A DNA stretch of 64,000 bases from Cohnella endophytica (GCF_003628305.1 NZ_RBZM01000007.1:124001-188000); one strand, 5' to 3'; positions 8,500-16,527 are shown, counted from the stretch's first letter. Translations and numbers: made by a program. Notes: generated from the sequence alone by a model not told the origin.

Positions 8500-9576
8500 A
8501 TGAGTGGAGCAGCTAAAATCCGCATCGGCTTGATTGGCGCGGGCAACATCGGAAACGTGCATCTACAGGAATTCAGCAAGCTGAACGCGGTATGCGAATT
8601 CGTTGCGATCACCGACGCCTACTTGCCGCTCGCGGAGCAACGAGCGAAGGAATACGGCATCGCGAACGTGTCGCCGTCGCCAGAAGCATTGATCGCGCGC
8701 GACGACGTCGACGCCGTCATCATTGCCGTGCCGAACGACGCGCACGCGCCATTGTCCATTCAAGCATTGGAAGCGGGCAAGCACGTGTTGCTCGAGAAGC
8801 CGATGGGCCTCAACACCGCCGCGGCCAAAGAAATCGTCCGCGTGCAGCAACGTACGGGCAAGACGCTCATGGTCGCGCACCAAATGCGTTGGGACTGGCT
8901 GCCGCTGCAAGTGAAAAGCCAGATCGAGCGCGGCGAGCTGGGCAAGATCTACGCTGCCAAGACGGGCTGGAACCGCCGCAAGGGCATTCCGGGCTGGGGC
9001 ACGTGGTTCACGCAATACGAGAAGTCCGGCGGCGGTCCGCTGATCGACATTGGCGTACACATGCTCGACCTCGCGTTCTTCCTGATGGGCGAGCCGAAGC
9101 CGGTATCCGTATACGGTTCGACTTATTCGGAATTCGGTCCGCGTAAAAAAGGCATCGGCGCGTGGGGCAAGCCTGACTGGAACGGCGTCTATGACGTCGA
9201 GGATCTCGCGACCGCAATGATCAAGATGGAAGACGGCACCTCCTTGACGCTCGACGTGAGCTGGGCGGTTCATATGGATACGGACAACGCGCCATTCGTA
9301 CACCTCATGGGAGCGGACGGCGGCGCGGTACTTCGCGGCAACGAAGGCAAGTTCCTAACCGAGCGCTTCGACCGGACGGTCGACATCCCGCTGCATGCGC
9401 CGGAAGACGACGAAGGCGGCCGCGTGCGCCTGAGCCGCCACTTCCTGGACTGCGTCCGCACGGGCGCGACGCCTTGGACATCGGCGCGGACGGGTCTGCG
9501 CAGTAACCTGATCATCGACGCCATCTACGAGTCTTCTCGTACCGGCAGCGAAGTGAAGCTAGACTGGAGCCTGTAA
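8500..9576 (+). CDS. Gfo/Idh/MocA family oxidoreductase
   Basis: 358 residues from ATG 8500, preceded by TGGAGGTAAC. The N-terminus carries a full GLIGAGNIGNVH dinucleotide loop, then an AVPNDAHAPL strand and GKHVLLEKPMG. The C-terminal half has GGGPLIDIGVHMLDLAFFLMG, a textbook substrate-binding helix with His and Asp. This is the most canonical of the five family members here. It ends the cluster: an intrinsic terminator begins 60 bases downstream. Probable role: NAD-dependent oxidation or reduction of a sugar, possibly reversing or completing a step of the TIM-barrel enzyme encoded just upstream. Confidence 0.92.
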   Translation: MSGAAKIRIGLIGAGNIGNVHLQEFSKLNAVCEFVAITDAYLPLAEQRAKEYGIANVSPSPEALIARDDVDAVIIAVPNDAHAPLSIQALEAGKHVLLEKPMGLNTAAAKEIVRVQQRTGKTLMVAHQMRWDWLPLQVKSQIERGELGKIYAAKTGWNRRKGIPGWGTWFTQYEKSGGGPLIDIGVHMLDLAFFLMGEPKPVSVYGSTYSEFGPRKKGIGAWGKPDWNGVYDVEDLATAMIKMEDGTSLTLDVSWAVHMDTDNAPFVHLMGADGGAVLRGNEGKFLTERFDRTVDIPLHAPEDDEGGRVRLSRHFLDCVRTGATPWTSARTGLRSNLIIDAIYESSRTGSEVKLDWSL

Positions 9577-9635
9577 GGATATCGTAAATGAGATTTCGTT
9601 GGCAGGGGACATATACTTGATGATTAAGTCTTAGT

Positions 9636-9673
9636 ACGAAGGAGCTTGCGCGACAAGCTCCTTTCGTATTTTT
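9636..9673 (+). terminator. Intrinsic terminator of the Gfo/Idh cluster
   Basis: Stem AAGGAGCTTG (9639-9648) pairs perfectly with CAAGCTCCTT (9654-9663) around a five-base loop. The flanking ACGAA/TTTCGT extends the stem, and a T-rich stretch follows. A near-identical terminator lies at 13434-13469. Confidence 0.85.
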
Positions 9674-9722
9674 CGCCGATAGAACCGTTATGCTGAACCT
9701 TATCATAAGTGACGGCGAAAAA
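9669..9722. repeat. Intergenic hairpin repeat, copy 1
   Basis: An outer stem TTTTTCGCC (9669-9677) pairs with GGCGAAAAA (9714-9722). Inside is the core CTGAACCTTATCATAAGTGA, which recurs in other gaps of the window (10877, 11744, 13465, 25785, 28420, 45106). It follows a transcription terminator, as most copies do. Confidence 0.65.
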
Positions 9723-9752
9723 AATGATACGTAACAGCTTCCAGGAAAAGAT

Positions 9753-9956
9753 ACCCTACGGCAGGCGCTTGAGCAAATTGAGATGTTCCGCGACCTGACC
9801 AAAGTTGAATTGGCTAAGCTGCTTGGCAAGCTGGATTTGTTCTCGGCGGCATCGGCAGGAATCGGGTTGCCGCTGGCGACATTGAGAGAGGGATGCGCCT
9901 TTGGCGAAATGGCGCTTTTGACTGGCGAAGCCCGGTCGTCACAGTCGCTCCTACTT
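9753..9956 (+). pseudogene. Decayed cyclic-nucleotide-binding (Crp-like) domain fragment
   Basis: The frame reads QALEQIEMFRDLTKVELAKL, and later CAFGEMALLTGEARSS. The first part resembles the opening helix of a cNMP-binding domain, and the second matches the FGEMALLTGEPRSA phosphate-binding cassette of that domain. The beta strands normally found between the two are missing and the reading continues into nonsense, so this is a truncated, internally deleted remnant. The parent could have been a Crp-family regulator or a cNMP-domain channel. The remaining 189 bases to the next gene show nothing recognisable. Confidence 0.5.
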
Positions 9957-10145
9957 TCACGAGTTAGGTTGTCGGCAGCTTGTTTTTATGTCTGCATATC
10001 TTTTTTTGCGCGCTGAAGGTGGTGATGGAGACGGCCGCAGCACGGTGCCGCATCGGCAAATCGGCAAATCGGCAGTTCGCACGTGTGTGGCAGGTATTGT
10101 CCGTTCGGCCGGCGAAATGAAGGTAACAACGAGGAGGCGATTGGA

Positions 10146-10721
10146 ATGGAGCGAAAAGACGGGCTGCCGATTCGGCTGTTCGCCACGCAAGACGATCTGG
10201 AAGCTTGGCTGGCCGATAACCACGCGTCATCCCCGGGCATGTGGCTGCAGATTGCGAAGAAGGGCTCGGGGATAGTGTCCGTCACCTATCAGGAGGCGCT
10301 GGACATTGCTTTGTGTTATGGCTGGGTGGACAGCCAGAAGGACAAGTTCGACGAGCGCACGTATTTGCAGCGCTTCACCCCGCGCGGAGCGAAGAGCATC
10401 TGGTCGCAGGTGAACGTGGACAAGGTGGAGGTGCTCATCGCAAGCGGCAAAATGCAGCCGGCCGGCCTTCGCGCGATCGAGATCGCCAAAGCCGGAGGCC
10501 AGTGGGACAGGGCGTACGCGCCGGCGAGCAGCGCCGAAGTGCCGGACGATTTGGCCGCTGCGCTGGCGCTTAACGCGAAGGCGAAGGAACGCTACGAGTC
10601 GCTGACCAAGTCCGGCAAGTACACCATCTTGTTCCGCCTGCAGAACGTCAAAAAAGCGGAGACGCGAGAGCGCAAAATCCGCGAGTTCATCGACAAGCTG
10701 GAGAAAGGGGAAAAGCTGTAG
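10146..10721 (+). CDS. YdeI/OmpD-associated family protein
   Basis: 191 residues from ATG 10146, eight bases after GAGGAGG. The sequence has the pattern of the YdeI-like family: WLADNHASSPGMWLQIAKKG near the start, then YQEALDIALCYGWVDSQ, LQRFTPRGAKSIWSQVN and a Lys/Glu-rich C-terminal helix KKAETRERKIREFI. These cytoplasmic proteins are widespread and have been linked to stress or antimicrobial tolerance, without a settled biochemical role. It stands alone, followed by a hairpin and a copy of the intergenic repeat. Confidence 0.85.
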   Translation: MERKDGLPIRLFATQDDLEAWLADNHASSPGMWLQIAKKGSGIVSVTYQEALDIALCYGWVDSQKDKFDERTYLQRFTPRGAKSIWSQVNVDKVEVLIASGKMQPAGLRAIEIAKAGGQWDRAYAPASSAEVPDDLAAALALNAKAKERYESLTKSGKYTILFRLQNVKKAETRERKIREFIDKLEKGEKL

Positions 10722-10827
10722 CGGCGGCGGTGCGCCACCCTGAATCCAGGAAGTGACGCGAATCGGCCGGCTGACCGGGTCTTCGTCATCCAACTCGTCT
10801 GCGATGGTCTGGAGCGCATCACAAATG

Positions 10828-10898
10828 AGGCGAAATTTCATGCGGCTGCCGCGGCGTAAGGAATTTCGCCTTTACGATGATACGGTGAACCGTATCAT
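10828..10898. repeat. Intergenic hairpin repeat, copy 2 (best inner stem)
   Basis: AGGCGAAATT (10828-10837) pairs with AATTTCGCCT (10862-10871), forming a terminator-like hairpin. Six bases later, ATGATACGG (10877-10885) and CCGTATCAT (10890-10898) form a perfect nine-base stem closed by a TGAA loop. This is the cleanest inner hairpin of the repeat family. Confidence 0.65.
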
Positions 10899-10956
10899 AA
10901 ATAAGGGCATGTTTTTTCTAGAAAGAAGAAGATATCACTCTCAAGGGGGAATAGCC

Positions 10957-11742
10957 ATGAAACTGATAATGAGCACTTCTCCTTATCGGTTGGAGCTAGG
11001 CTACGAATTAGGATTTGGATCAAGCGTTTACGATTCTATGGCAGAACTTATTCTTGCTTTTCACGAGCCGGATCAGAATATTCTTTTCTTATATACAAAT
11101 TGGGACAGAAAATTGGTTCCACATAGGGACAGAATGATACAAAATGAGACCAAGTCTTTCCATGCTGATGTTATTTATGATCCTGAAGAAGCGATAAGTC
11201 GAAGAGTAAAGGAAATACTGCTGCATCACTACGCACCTGAGCTCGATCCCAACGATAATCAGACCTACATGGATGAACTTCTTGCTCAATTCAGAGAAGC
11301 TGCCTATGAAGAACTAAATGAAGAACTGTTATTGAAAATTGGAACTGCCGTACACGATATGAATTCAGTGTACACTCTTGAAGATCAAAATGAGACGACT
11401 CAAGCTTTTGTGAACAGTCGTTTGATGTTCACCAACTCTACCTGGCTGTTCACATATGACCGCCCAGTAAACTTGAAAAACATATTATGGTATAAGGTCA
11501 GCACGAAAGAGGAAATTATTGAGTCATTCGAGCTCACTGACTGGTGGTTTAAATGCGTGATACTGAATGCAGATACTCCGGTCGAGGAATGCAGCTATTT
11601 TCTCAATTATACCGAAGAGCACGGTGATAATCATGACGGAATGGTCCTTTACATATCACCTGAATCGACTGATTCTTTCAAAGAAAATGTTCTTCCTCGG
11701 CTGCAGAACCTTGTAGTCAATAAGCTCGAAATCGTGAGCTAA
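10957..11742 (+). CDS. Hypothetical protein, AT-rich orphan
   Basis: 261 residues from ATG 10957, placed by AAGGGGG upstream; the frame continues further 5' but through the hairpin repeat. No family was recognised. The protein is acidic, without signal peptide or membrane segment, and rich in aromatic residues (LFLYTNWDR, NSTWLFTYDRP, LTDWWFKCVIL). A conserved-looking tail, DGMVLYISPESTDSFKENVL, suggests a compact folded domain. Base composition is clearly more AT-rich than in the flanking sugar and YdeI genes, and it lies between two copies of the repeat, which suggests acquisition by transfer. Function unknown. Confidence 0.75.
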   Translation: MKLIMSTSPYRLELGYELGFGSSVYDSMAELILAFHEPDQNILFLYTNWDRKLVPHRDRMIQNETKSFHADVIYDPEEAISRRVKEILLHHYAPELDPNDNQTYMDELLAQFREAAYEELNEELLLKIGTAVHDMNSVYTLEDQNETTQAFVNSRLMFTNSTWLFTYDRPVNLKNILWYKVSTKEEIIESFELTDWWFKCVILNADTPVEECSYFLNYTEEHGDNHDGMVLYISPESTDSFKENVLPRLQNLVVNKLEIVS

Positions 11743-11743
11743 A

Positions 11744-11791
11744 CTTGCCGTTACAGACAATGCGGTGAACCGTACCATAAGTGATGGTGAA
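11744..11791. repeat. Intergenic hairpin repeat, copy 3
   Basis: CTTGCCGTTACAGA (11744-11757) followed by GCGGTGAACCGTACCATAAG. The same lead-in occurs at 28420 and 45106, which shows that the elements are related. Confidence 0.6.
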
Positions 11792-11912
11792 ACATAGGGG
11801 TATGGGATGATGGGAAAGAGCATGTGACATAAAGGAACTTATTGCCTCGGAGACTTTAGGTCTTAGGGGTTTTTAGTTCTTTTTTATGAGAGAAATGATC
11901 ACGTATTAGTTA

Positions 11913-13406
11913 GTGAATCGAACTACTTTTACGATACCATCAAGGCGTTTGCCGCTACTAGGCCAAGTGTCCCTACATAAGCTGATGAGAAAGGCTTATG
12001 CCATGAACAGGGATGGTGTTAAGTGGATGACACAAAACCGGAAAAAGACAGGTGCACGATTAACCGGAAGAATCGTATTTCCGGGTAATCCATCATATAA
12101 AGCGGCCAGAATGGAGTACAATAGGCGCTTCTCCAAATTTCCAAAGGTCATTGTTTTTTGCAGACGAACTCAGGATGTGATCAACGCTGTCAAATGGGCT
12201 CGTGAGCGGGGCGTACGGCTGCGAGTCCGTAGCGGGCGGCATAGCTATGAAGGCTTTTCGTCTGTTAATGGCGGTATTATTATCGATGTAAGCGAGATGA
12301 ATAAGGTTAAGGTTGATCGAAAAAATAGGGTGGCCATTGTACAGACGGGAAATCCGCTTGCCCGTGTGTACAAAAAGCTATGGAATAAGCGTCTGGCACT
12401 TCCGGCCGGGACTGCGCCCGACGTAGGCGTAGCCGGGCTTACCTTGGGAGGCGGCATTGGGCTTCTGTCCCGCAAATATGGACTTACGTGCGATAATTTG
12501 AAACAAGTGAAGATGGTCGTAGCTTCGGGGCGGTATGGGGCTAAGACGATTGTGGCAAACAGAAGGAAACATTCCGATCTGTTGTGGGCATCGCGAGGCG
12601 GCGGGGGAGGGAACTTTGGCGTTGCTACAGCCTATACTTTTCGGGTTAGACCCATTTCATCGGTTTCTATATACAGTATTACTTGGAAATGGAGTGATCT
12701 TGAAAAGGTGTTACCGGCGTGGCAGCGATGGGCCCCGTCTGTCACGAATCGCTTAACCTCAACTATTGAGGTGGCTGCCAAGCAGGTGGGATCTATTGTA
12801 TCTACCGGGCAATTACTTGGCAGCGCAGAGGAGCTGCGTCGATTGATTAGACCGCTCTTGCGAGCAGGCACTCCGGTGAAGGTGCTGGTGAAGAAAGTGC
12901 CCTTTATTGAAGCAACCAAGTTTTTTGCCGAATCGGACCTGAATTTGGAGCCGAAATTTAAAATAAGCGGTGCTTACGGGTTTCAACCTTTGCCTCGTGA
13001 AGGAGTACGAATTATACGTAACTTTTTATCCAAAGCACCCAACAAGCATTCTACCGTGTGGAGTCAAAGCTTAGGTGGTGCAGGAAGCGCGGTGAGTCGA
13101 GTGTCGCCTACTGCAACGGCCTATCCTCATCGAAAGGCTGAGACCATCTACGAATTGTCAGCCCGCTGGAGGAACAACGGGGAGCAGCAGCGGAATATTC
13201 AGTGGGTGAAAAGGTTTCGTAGAGCGTTACGTCCCTTTGTTAAGGGGGATTATGTGAACTTTCCCGATTTGCAAATTAAAAACTGGCCCAAGGCGTATTA
13301 TGGTGTGAACTTTGGGAGATTGAAGCAGGTGAAACGAAAGTACGATCCTCATAATGTGTTTCGTTTTGCTCAGAGCATTCCAGTGGGTAAACGGGTCAGA
13401 AAATGA
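11913..13406 (+). CDS. FAD-linked oxidase, berberine-bridge-enzyme type
   Basis: Up to 497 residues. A PCMH-type FAD-binding domain (about 70-240) contains VRSGRHSYEGFS, whose His is a covalent flavin attachment site in the family, and LTCDNLKQV, whose Cys is the second (bicovalent) attachment. The stretch GLTLGGGIGLLSRKYG binds the pyrophosphate. A berberine-like C-terminal motif appears as YYGVNFGRLKQVKRKYDP. Relatives in Bacillus include the spore-associated YgaK and CotQ; that link is family knowledge. No ribosome site precedes GTG 11913 or the internal ATG 11985, so the start is uncertain. Very basic N-terminal region. Confidence 0.85.
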   Translation: MNRTTFTIPSRRLPLLGQVSLHKLMRKAYAMNRDGVKWMTQNRKKTGARLTGRIVFPGNPSYKAARMEYNRRFSKFPKVIVFCRRTQDVINAVKWARERGVRLRVRSGRHSYEGFSSVNGGIIIDVSEMNKVKVDRKNRVAIVQTGNPLARVYKKLWNKRLALPAGTAPDVGVAGLTLGGGIGLLSRKYGLTCDNLKQVKMVVASGRYGAKTIVANRRKHSDLLWASRGGGGGNFGVATAYTFRVRPISSVSIYSITWKWSDLEKVLPAWQRWAPSVTNRLTSTIEVAAKQVGSIVSTGQLLGSAEELRRLIRPLLRAGTPVKVLVKKVPFIEATKFFAESDLNLEPKFKISGAYGFQPLPREGVRIIRNFLSKAPNKHSTVWSQSLGGAGSAVSRVSPTATAYPHRKAETIYELSARWRNNGEQQRNIQWVKRFRRALRPFVKGDYVNFPDLQIKNWPKAYYGVNFGRLKQVKRKYDPHNVFRFAQSIPVGKRVRK

Positions 13407-13433
13407 TATACGCGCACCAGAACTCATTTAAGC

Positions 13434-13469
13434 AAAGGAGCTGCCGCCGTCAGCTCCTTTCGCATTTTT
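13434..13469 (+). terminator. Intrinsic terminator after the FAD oxidase
   Basis: AAAGGAGCTG (13434-13443) pairs perfectly with CAGCTCCTTT (13451-13460), followed by CGCATTTTT. It is nearly a copy of the terminator at 9636. Confidence 0.85.
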
Positions 13470-13516
13470 CGCCGATTGCTCCGTTAAGCTGAACCGTACA
13501 CAAGTAGGGCGAAAAA
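13465..13516. repeat. Intergenic hairpin repeat, copy 4
   Basis: Outer stem TTTTTCGCC (13465-13473) with GGCGAAAAA (13508-13516), and core AAGCTGAACCGTACACAAGT. Together with its terminator it matches copy 1 over roughly 85 bases. Confidence 0.65.
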
Positions 13517-13525
13517 ACGATCGAC

Positions 13526-13702
13526 GGCTTATACCCCGTACGATGTGCTTGGTATTTTGATGCGGTAGCCAAAGCGAAGCAGCCAGGACCGCTTCGCTTT
13601 GCGAAGGACGTAAGTTTCTTGCTCGACCAGCCACTGACTGGCGAGGAAATGGAGAGTATGTTGGCGGTAGCTCCGTTTATTTTGTGTCACATGACATTAT
13701 GA
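13526..13702 (+). pseudogene. Fragment of a larger coding sequence, possibly SNF2-type helicase
   Basis: No start or ribosome site is present, yet the frame gives protein-like sequence: YPVRCAWYFDAVAKAKQPG, then RFAKDVSFLLDQPLTGEEME and LAVAPFIL before a stop. The pattern recalls an internal part of large bacterial SNF2-family helicase proteins, but this is a weak recollection. It sits directly behind repeat copy 4, just as the cNMP-domain fragment sits behind copy 1. The remaining bases up to 13769 show nothing else. Confidence 0.35.
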
Positions 13703-13769
13703 CACTGGCAGATTTGACATCAAGAGCCGTAGACTACGTCTACAACTTGCAAAGGATGTGGGCTCTTTG

Positions 13770-14357
13770 ATGGCCAGAACCGTCGTCAGCTTTGTTCAAA
13801 ACGGCTATTTCCTGCTGCTTACTTTCGTCACCGGATTGTTTTACTTCAGCTTTTATCTGGTCGCTCTTACATTGGGCTTGAGCCTTTCGTTTACCGTCGC
13901 GGGCATTCCTCTCCTGACTCACGTTTTGCGGACGACGACCGCCTTCCTGCAATTTGAACGAGTACAGACCAAGATCTATACGGACATTACCACCGAGCCT
14001 TGTGTTAGATCCGGCAACTCCGATGTGTCCAACTGGCTTCAAGCGAAAAAGGAGCTGATGAACCGACGCAACTGGATCGCTATTTGCTGGCTGCTGTTGA
14101 AATTCCCGGTAGGGATTTTAAGTCTGATCAGTGCGACCTTGCTCTACGCGGCGCCGCTTGTATTGATTGCGGTCCCGTTGCTTTATCCGTTTATCAACCT
14201 TTCCTTTATGGGTGTGCCGGTAGATACGGTTGCCAAAGCCGTGATAGTGTCGGCCACAGGGGTCTTTTTGATGATGGTGAGCTACAGGCTTGCGGGCCGC
14301 TTGGCGCGTTTGATAGGCGGCTACACGCGTCTGATGATCAAGCATGTGAACCGGTAG
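13770..14357 (+). CDS. Membrane sensor-domain protein (putative sensor domain)
   Basis: 195 residues, probably from ATG 13770; GTG 13758 is too close to the AAAGGAT site. Four hydrophobic stretches are seen: FLLLTFVTGLFYFSFYLVAL, LSLSFTVAGIPLLTHVL, a pair around ICWLLLKFPVGILSLISATL with LVLIAVPLLYPFINL, and AVIVSATGVFLMMVSY. This matches the putative sensor domain otherwise found as the N-terminal part of histidine kinases in Actinobacteria and Paenibacillus. Here it is a separate polypeptide about 105 bases before a kinase gene, so it probably supplies the input for that kinase. Confidence 0.75.
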   Translation: MARTVVSFVQNGYFLLLTFVTGLFYFSFYLVALTLGLSLSFTVAGIPLLTHVLRTTTAFLQFERVQTKIYTDITTEPCVRSGNSDVSNWLQAKKELMNRRNWIAICWLLLKFPVGILSLISATLLYAAPLVLIAVPLLYPFINLSFMGVPVDTVAKAVIVSATGVFLMMVSYRLAGRLARLIGGYTRLMIKHVNR

Positions 14358-14464
14358 ACGCCATGCCCGGCTTCGCCTCGTAGTTGTCGGATGGTATAGT
14401 TTACTCTATAGCCGTTTACTCAATACTAGTTACGTAATGTCATACTGAAGGTTTTTAGGGGTTG

Positions 14465-16270
14465 ATGGTTTTGTTCGATATGGTCAAGCAATGGTTCTGG
14501 TACGACTGGCTCATGTTCATAATTCGCCTGGCATGCAGCATTTCTCTTGTGTTTACGACCATAGAGCTGCAAGAACATTTCACGCTGCCGATTGTGGTCC
14601 TTTTGCTGTGGCAGCTGATTGCTTTTTCCGTTCCATGGCTTTGCTTGCAGCTCGATTATAAATACTACCTGCTTACCGAAATCGTGATCTCGGGCGGGTT
14701 GTGCTTGTATCTGGCCTCATTTTTTCCGCAAGCCTACTTCTCATTCCTGCTGTATGCCTTTTTAATTGCTGCCCATAGCGCGCAAAGGGCCTATCTCTGG
14801 TCAGGGCCTGTATCCATATTGCTCATGCCCGCCATAATCAAGCTGCTTGCAGAGCAGAGTGAATACTGGGTCATGGCCGTTCACATCGGGTTGGCGTATG
14901 TCTTTGGATTCTCCTTCCATTTACTCGTGCTTAATCATCGTCAAGGCGAAATTATCCGCGACCAAAATGCGGTGCTGGAGCAGTACCTGTCCCAAATCGA
15001 GCGCATTACGCTTGCCGAAGAGCGGAGCCGGCTGTCGAAAGAGCTTCATGATACCGTCGGTCATGCCTACACTTCGCTCATTATGGGATTGGAAACGATG
15101 CGTCCTGAGCTGGCAACGGATACAGGAACAGAAAGGCTCGATTCCCTATTGAACTTGGCCCGACAAAACATGGAGCAGGTCAGAGGTTATGTGCATCAAA
15201 TCGAATCGCCGCATGAGGTGCTCCCGCTGCTTCAGTCTTTGAGGAAGCTGGCGGAGGAGTTTCAGGAGCATGCCAAGGTGACGGTTCGTTTCCATGCCTA
15301 CGGGGAGGAATACCCTGTAATGAAGCAAGCGAAGACAGCACTCTATCGCTGCCTGCAAGAGTCGTTGACGAATGCCGTGCGTCATGGACACTCGACAGAG
15401 ATTAAGGTTTCCGTGCAATTCGAGCCCCAGCAGACGAGACTGGAGATTCAAGATAACGGCCGCGGGATGGAGCATGGGAGGGAGGGCTTCGGCTTGAGCG
15501 CCATGAAGGAGCGGGCGATGAATTTGCAAGGCCATGTGGCCGTCTATACGGAGCCGGGAGAAGGCACTCTCGTTACCTGTACGCTGCCCAGACAAACGGA
15601 TCTTAAGGATGAAGTTATTCGCCTGTTGGTCGTCGATGACCAGCCCTTTATCCGTGAAAGCCTGCGGGCTCTGCTGGAGGAGCAGCAGGATTTGCAGGTT
15701 GTCGGGACGGCAGAGGATGGCGAGCAAGCGATCGAGCTGTGCAGGCAGCTTCAGCCGCAGCTGGTGCTTATGGATTTGGAAATGCCGAATGTGGATGGAA
15801 TCTCCGCATCCCGTACGATAAAAGAAGCGTGGCCCCACATCCGCATTCTGATTCTCACCACGTTCGAGGATTCCAGACAGGCTCTGGAAGCGATGAGAAG
15901 CGGGGCGGACGGATACTTGTTGAAATCCATGCAGCCGTTAGAGCTGGCCGAAACGATACGTACCGTCTACCGCGGGGGCACGCTGATCGATCAGGTCATG
16001 TCGCACAAATTGTTTGCCCAACTGGAAGCGGACAATAGCGGGGATGATCCTTCGCCAATCCAAGAGTCATCGGCCTATGAGTTAACGCCGCGGGAGCTTG
16101 AAATTTTACAGTTCGTGTCCAAGGGGCTGCGATACAAAAGCATTGCTTCTAAATTGTATTTATCCGATGGTACGGTTCGAAACTATGCGTCATCGGCTTA
16201 TTTGAAGCTGGGGGTCCGCAACCGGGAGGAAGCGGTGGAAAAAGCCAGGGAGGCTGGGCTTCTGGAATAA
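14465..16270 (+). CDS. Fused histidine kinase and NarL-type response regulator
   Basis: About 601 residues. Five or six membrane segments fill residues 1-155. A HisKA_3 dimerisation box follows, with the phospho-acceptor in RLSKELHDTVGHAYTS (His about 196). The ATPase domain has SLTNAVRHG and DNGRGMEHGREGFGLSAMKE. At about residue 380 the kinase runs straight into a receiver domain, RLLVVDDQPF, with phospho-Asp in VLMDLEMPNVDG (about 438). A LuxR-type helix-turn-helix, LTPRELEILQFVSKG to VRNYASSAYLKLG, ends the protein. Kinase and regulator of this class are normally two genes. The start is ATG 14465 or TTG 14462, behind GAAGG. The output domain would be membrane-tethered unless cleaved. Confidence 0.88.
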   Translation: MVLFDMVKQWFWYDWLMFIIRLACSISLVFTTIELQEHFTLPIVVLLLWQLIAFSVPWLCLQLDYKYYLLTEIVISGGLCLYLASFFPQAYFSFLLYAFLIAAHSAQRAYLWSGPVSILLMPAIIKLLAEQSEYWVMAVHIGLAYVFGFSFHLLVLNHRQGEIIRDQNAVLEQYLSQIERITLAEERSRLSKELHDTVGHAYTSLIMGLETMRPELATDTGTERLDSLLNLARQNMEQVRGYVHQIESPHEVLPLLQSLRKLAEEFQEHAKVTVRFHAYGEEYPVMKQAKTALYRCLQESLTNAVRHGHSTEIKVSVQFEPQQTRLEIQDNGRGMEHGREGFGLSAMKERAMNLQGHVAVYTEPGEGTLVTCTLPRQTDLKDEVIRLLVVDDQPFIRESLRALLEEQQDLQVVGTAEDGEQAIELCRQLQPQLVLMDLEMPNVDGISASRTIKEAWPHIRILILTTFEDSRQALEAMRSGADGYLLKSMQPLELAETIRTVYRGGTLIDQVMSHKLFAQLEADNSGDDPSPIQESSAYELTPRELEILQFVSKGLRYKSIASKLYLSDGTVRNYASSAYLKLGVRNREEAVEKAREAGLLE

Positions 16271-16368
16271 CCCCCAAGTGATTTATTATGGTGGCGGATG
16301 TCGACCTACGGAGTGATTCTGCTTCGTATGATCGAACACCCGCCATTTAGATTTTTAAAGACCGTTTT

Positions 16369-16527
16369 TTACTTTTTCAGAATTATGGCGCCTGGCGCAG
16401 AAGCCTGCGGGATATTGGGTGCGTTCCCTGATCTCATAATAGCGCTAATGGCGGTAATGATCGTAGCAGTTAATAGCAGAACAGTTAATAGTAGAATTGC
16501 GAGATTCGTGCGAGTCCATTTCTTCAT
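16369..16527 (-). CDS. Small membrane or secreted peptide, 52 aa
   Basis: On the minus strand an ATG nine bases after AAGGAG opens a 52-residue frame: MKKWTRTNL, then a hydrophobic stretch AILLLTVLLLTATIITAIS and a short polar tail ending in APGAIILKK. A basic start followed by about 20 hydrophobic residues is a signal peptide or single membrane anchor. It is the only gene-like element in the 522 bases between the kinase fusion and the DedA gene. No family recognised. It could be a truncated secreted protein rather than a complete small gene. Confidence 0.5.
   Translation of the reverse strand: MKKWTRTNLAILLLTVLLLTATIITAISAIMRSGNAPNIPQASAPGAIILKK

Noticed and set aside
5545..8562. Long minus-strand frames (5545-6438, 7657-8562) in the sugar cluster
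   Set aside because: They are antisense to clear oxidoreductase and TIM-barrel genes and encode His/Arg-rich sequence with no recognisable motif.
10227..10841. Minus-strand frame over the YdeI-like gene whose start (DALQTIADELDDEDPVSRP) looks protein-like
   Set aside because: Most of it is antisense to the YdeI-like gene. The short plausible stretch outside is too small to support a call.
15146..15838. Minus-strand 230-codon frame opposite the kinase/regulator fusion
   Set aside because: It is antisense to the ATPase and receiver domains and shows no motif of its own.
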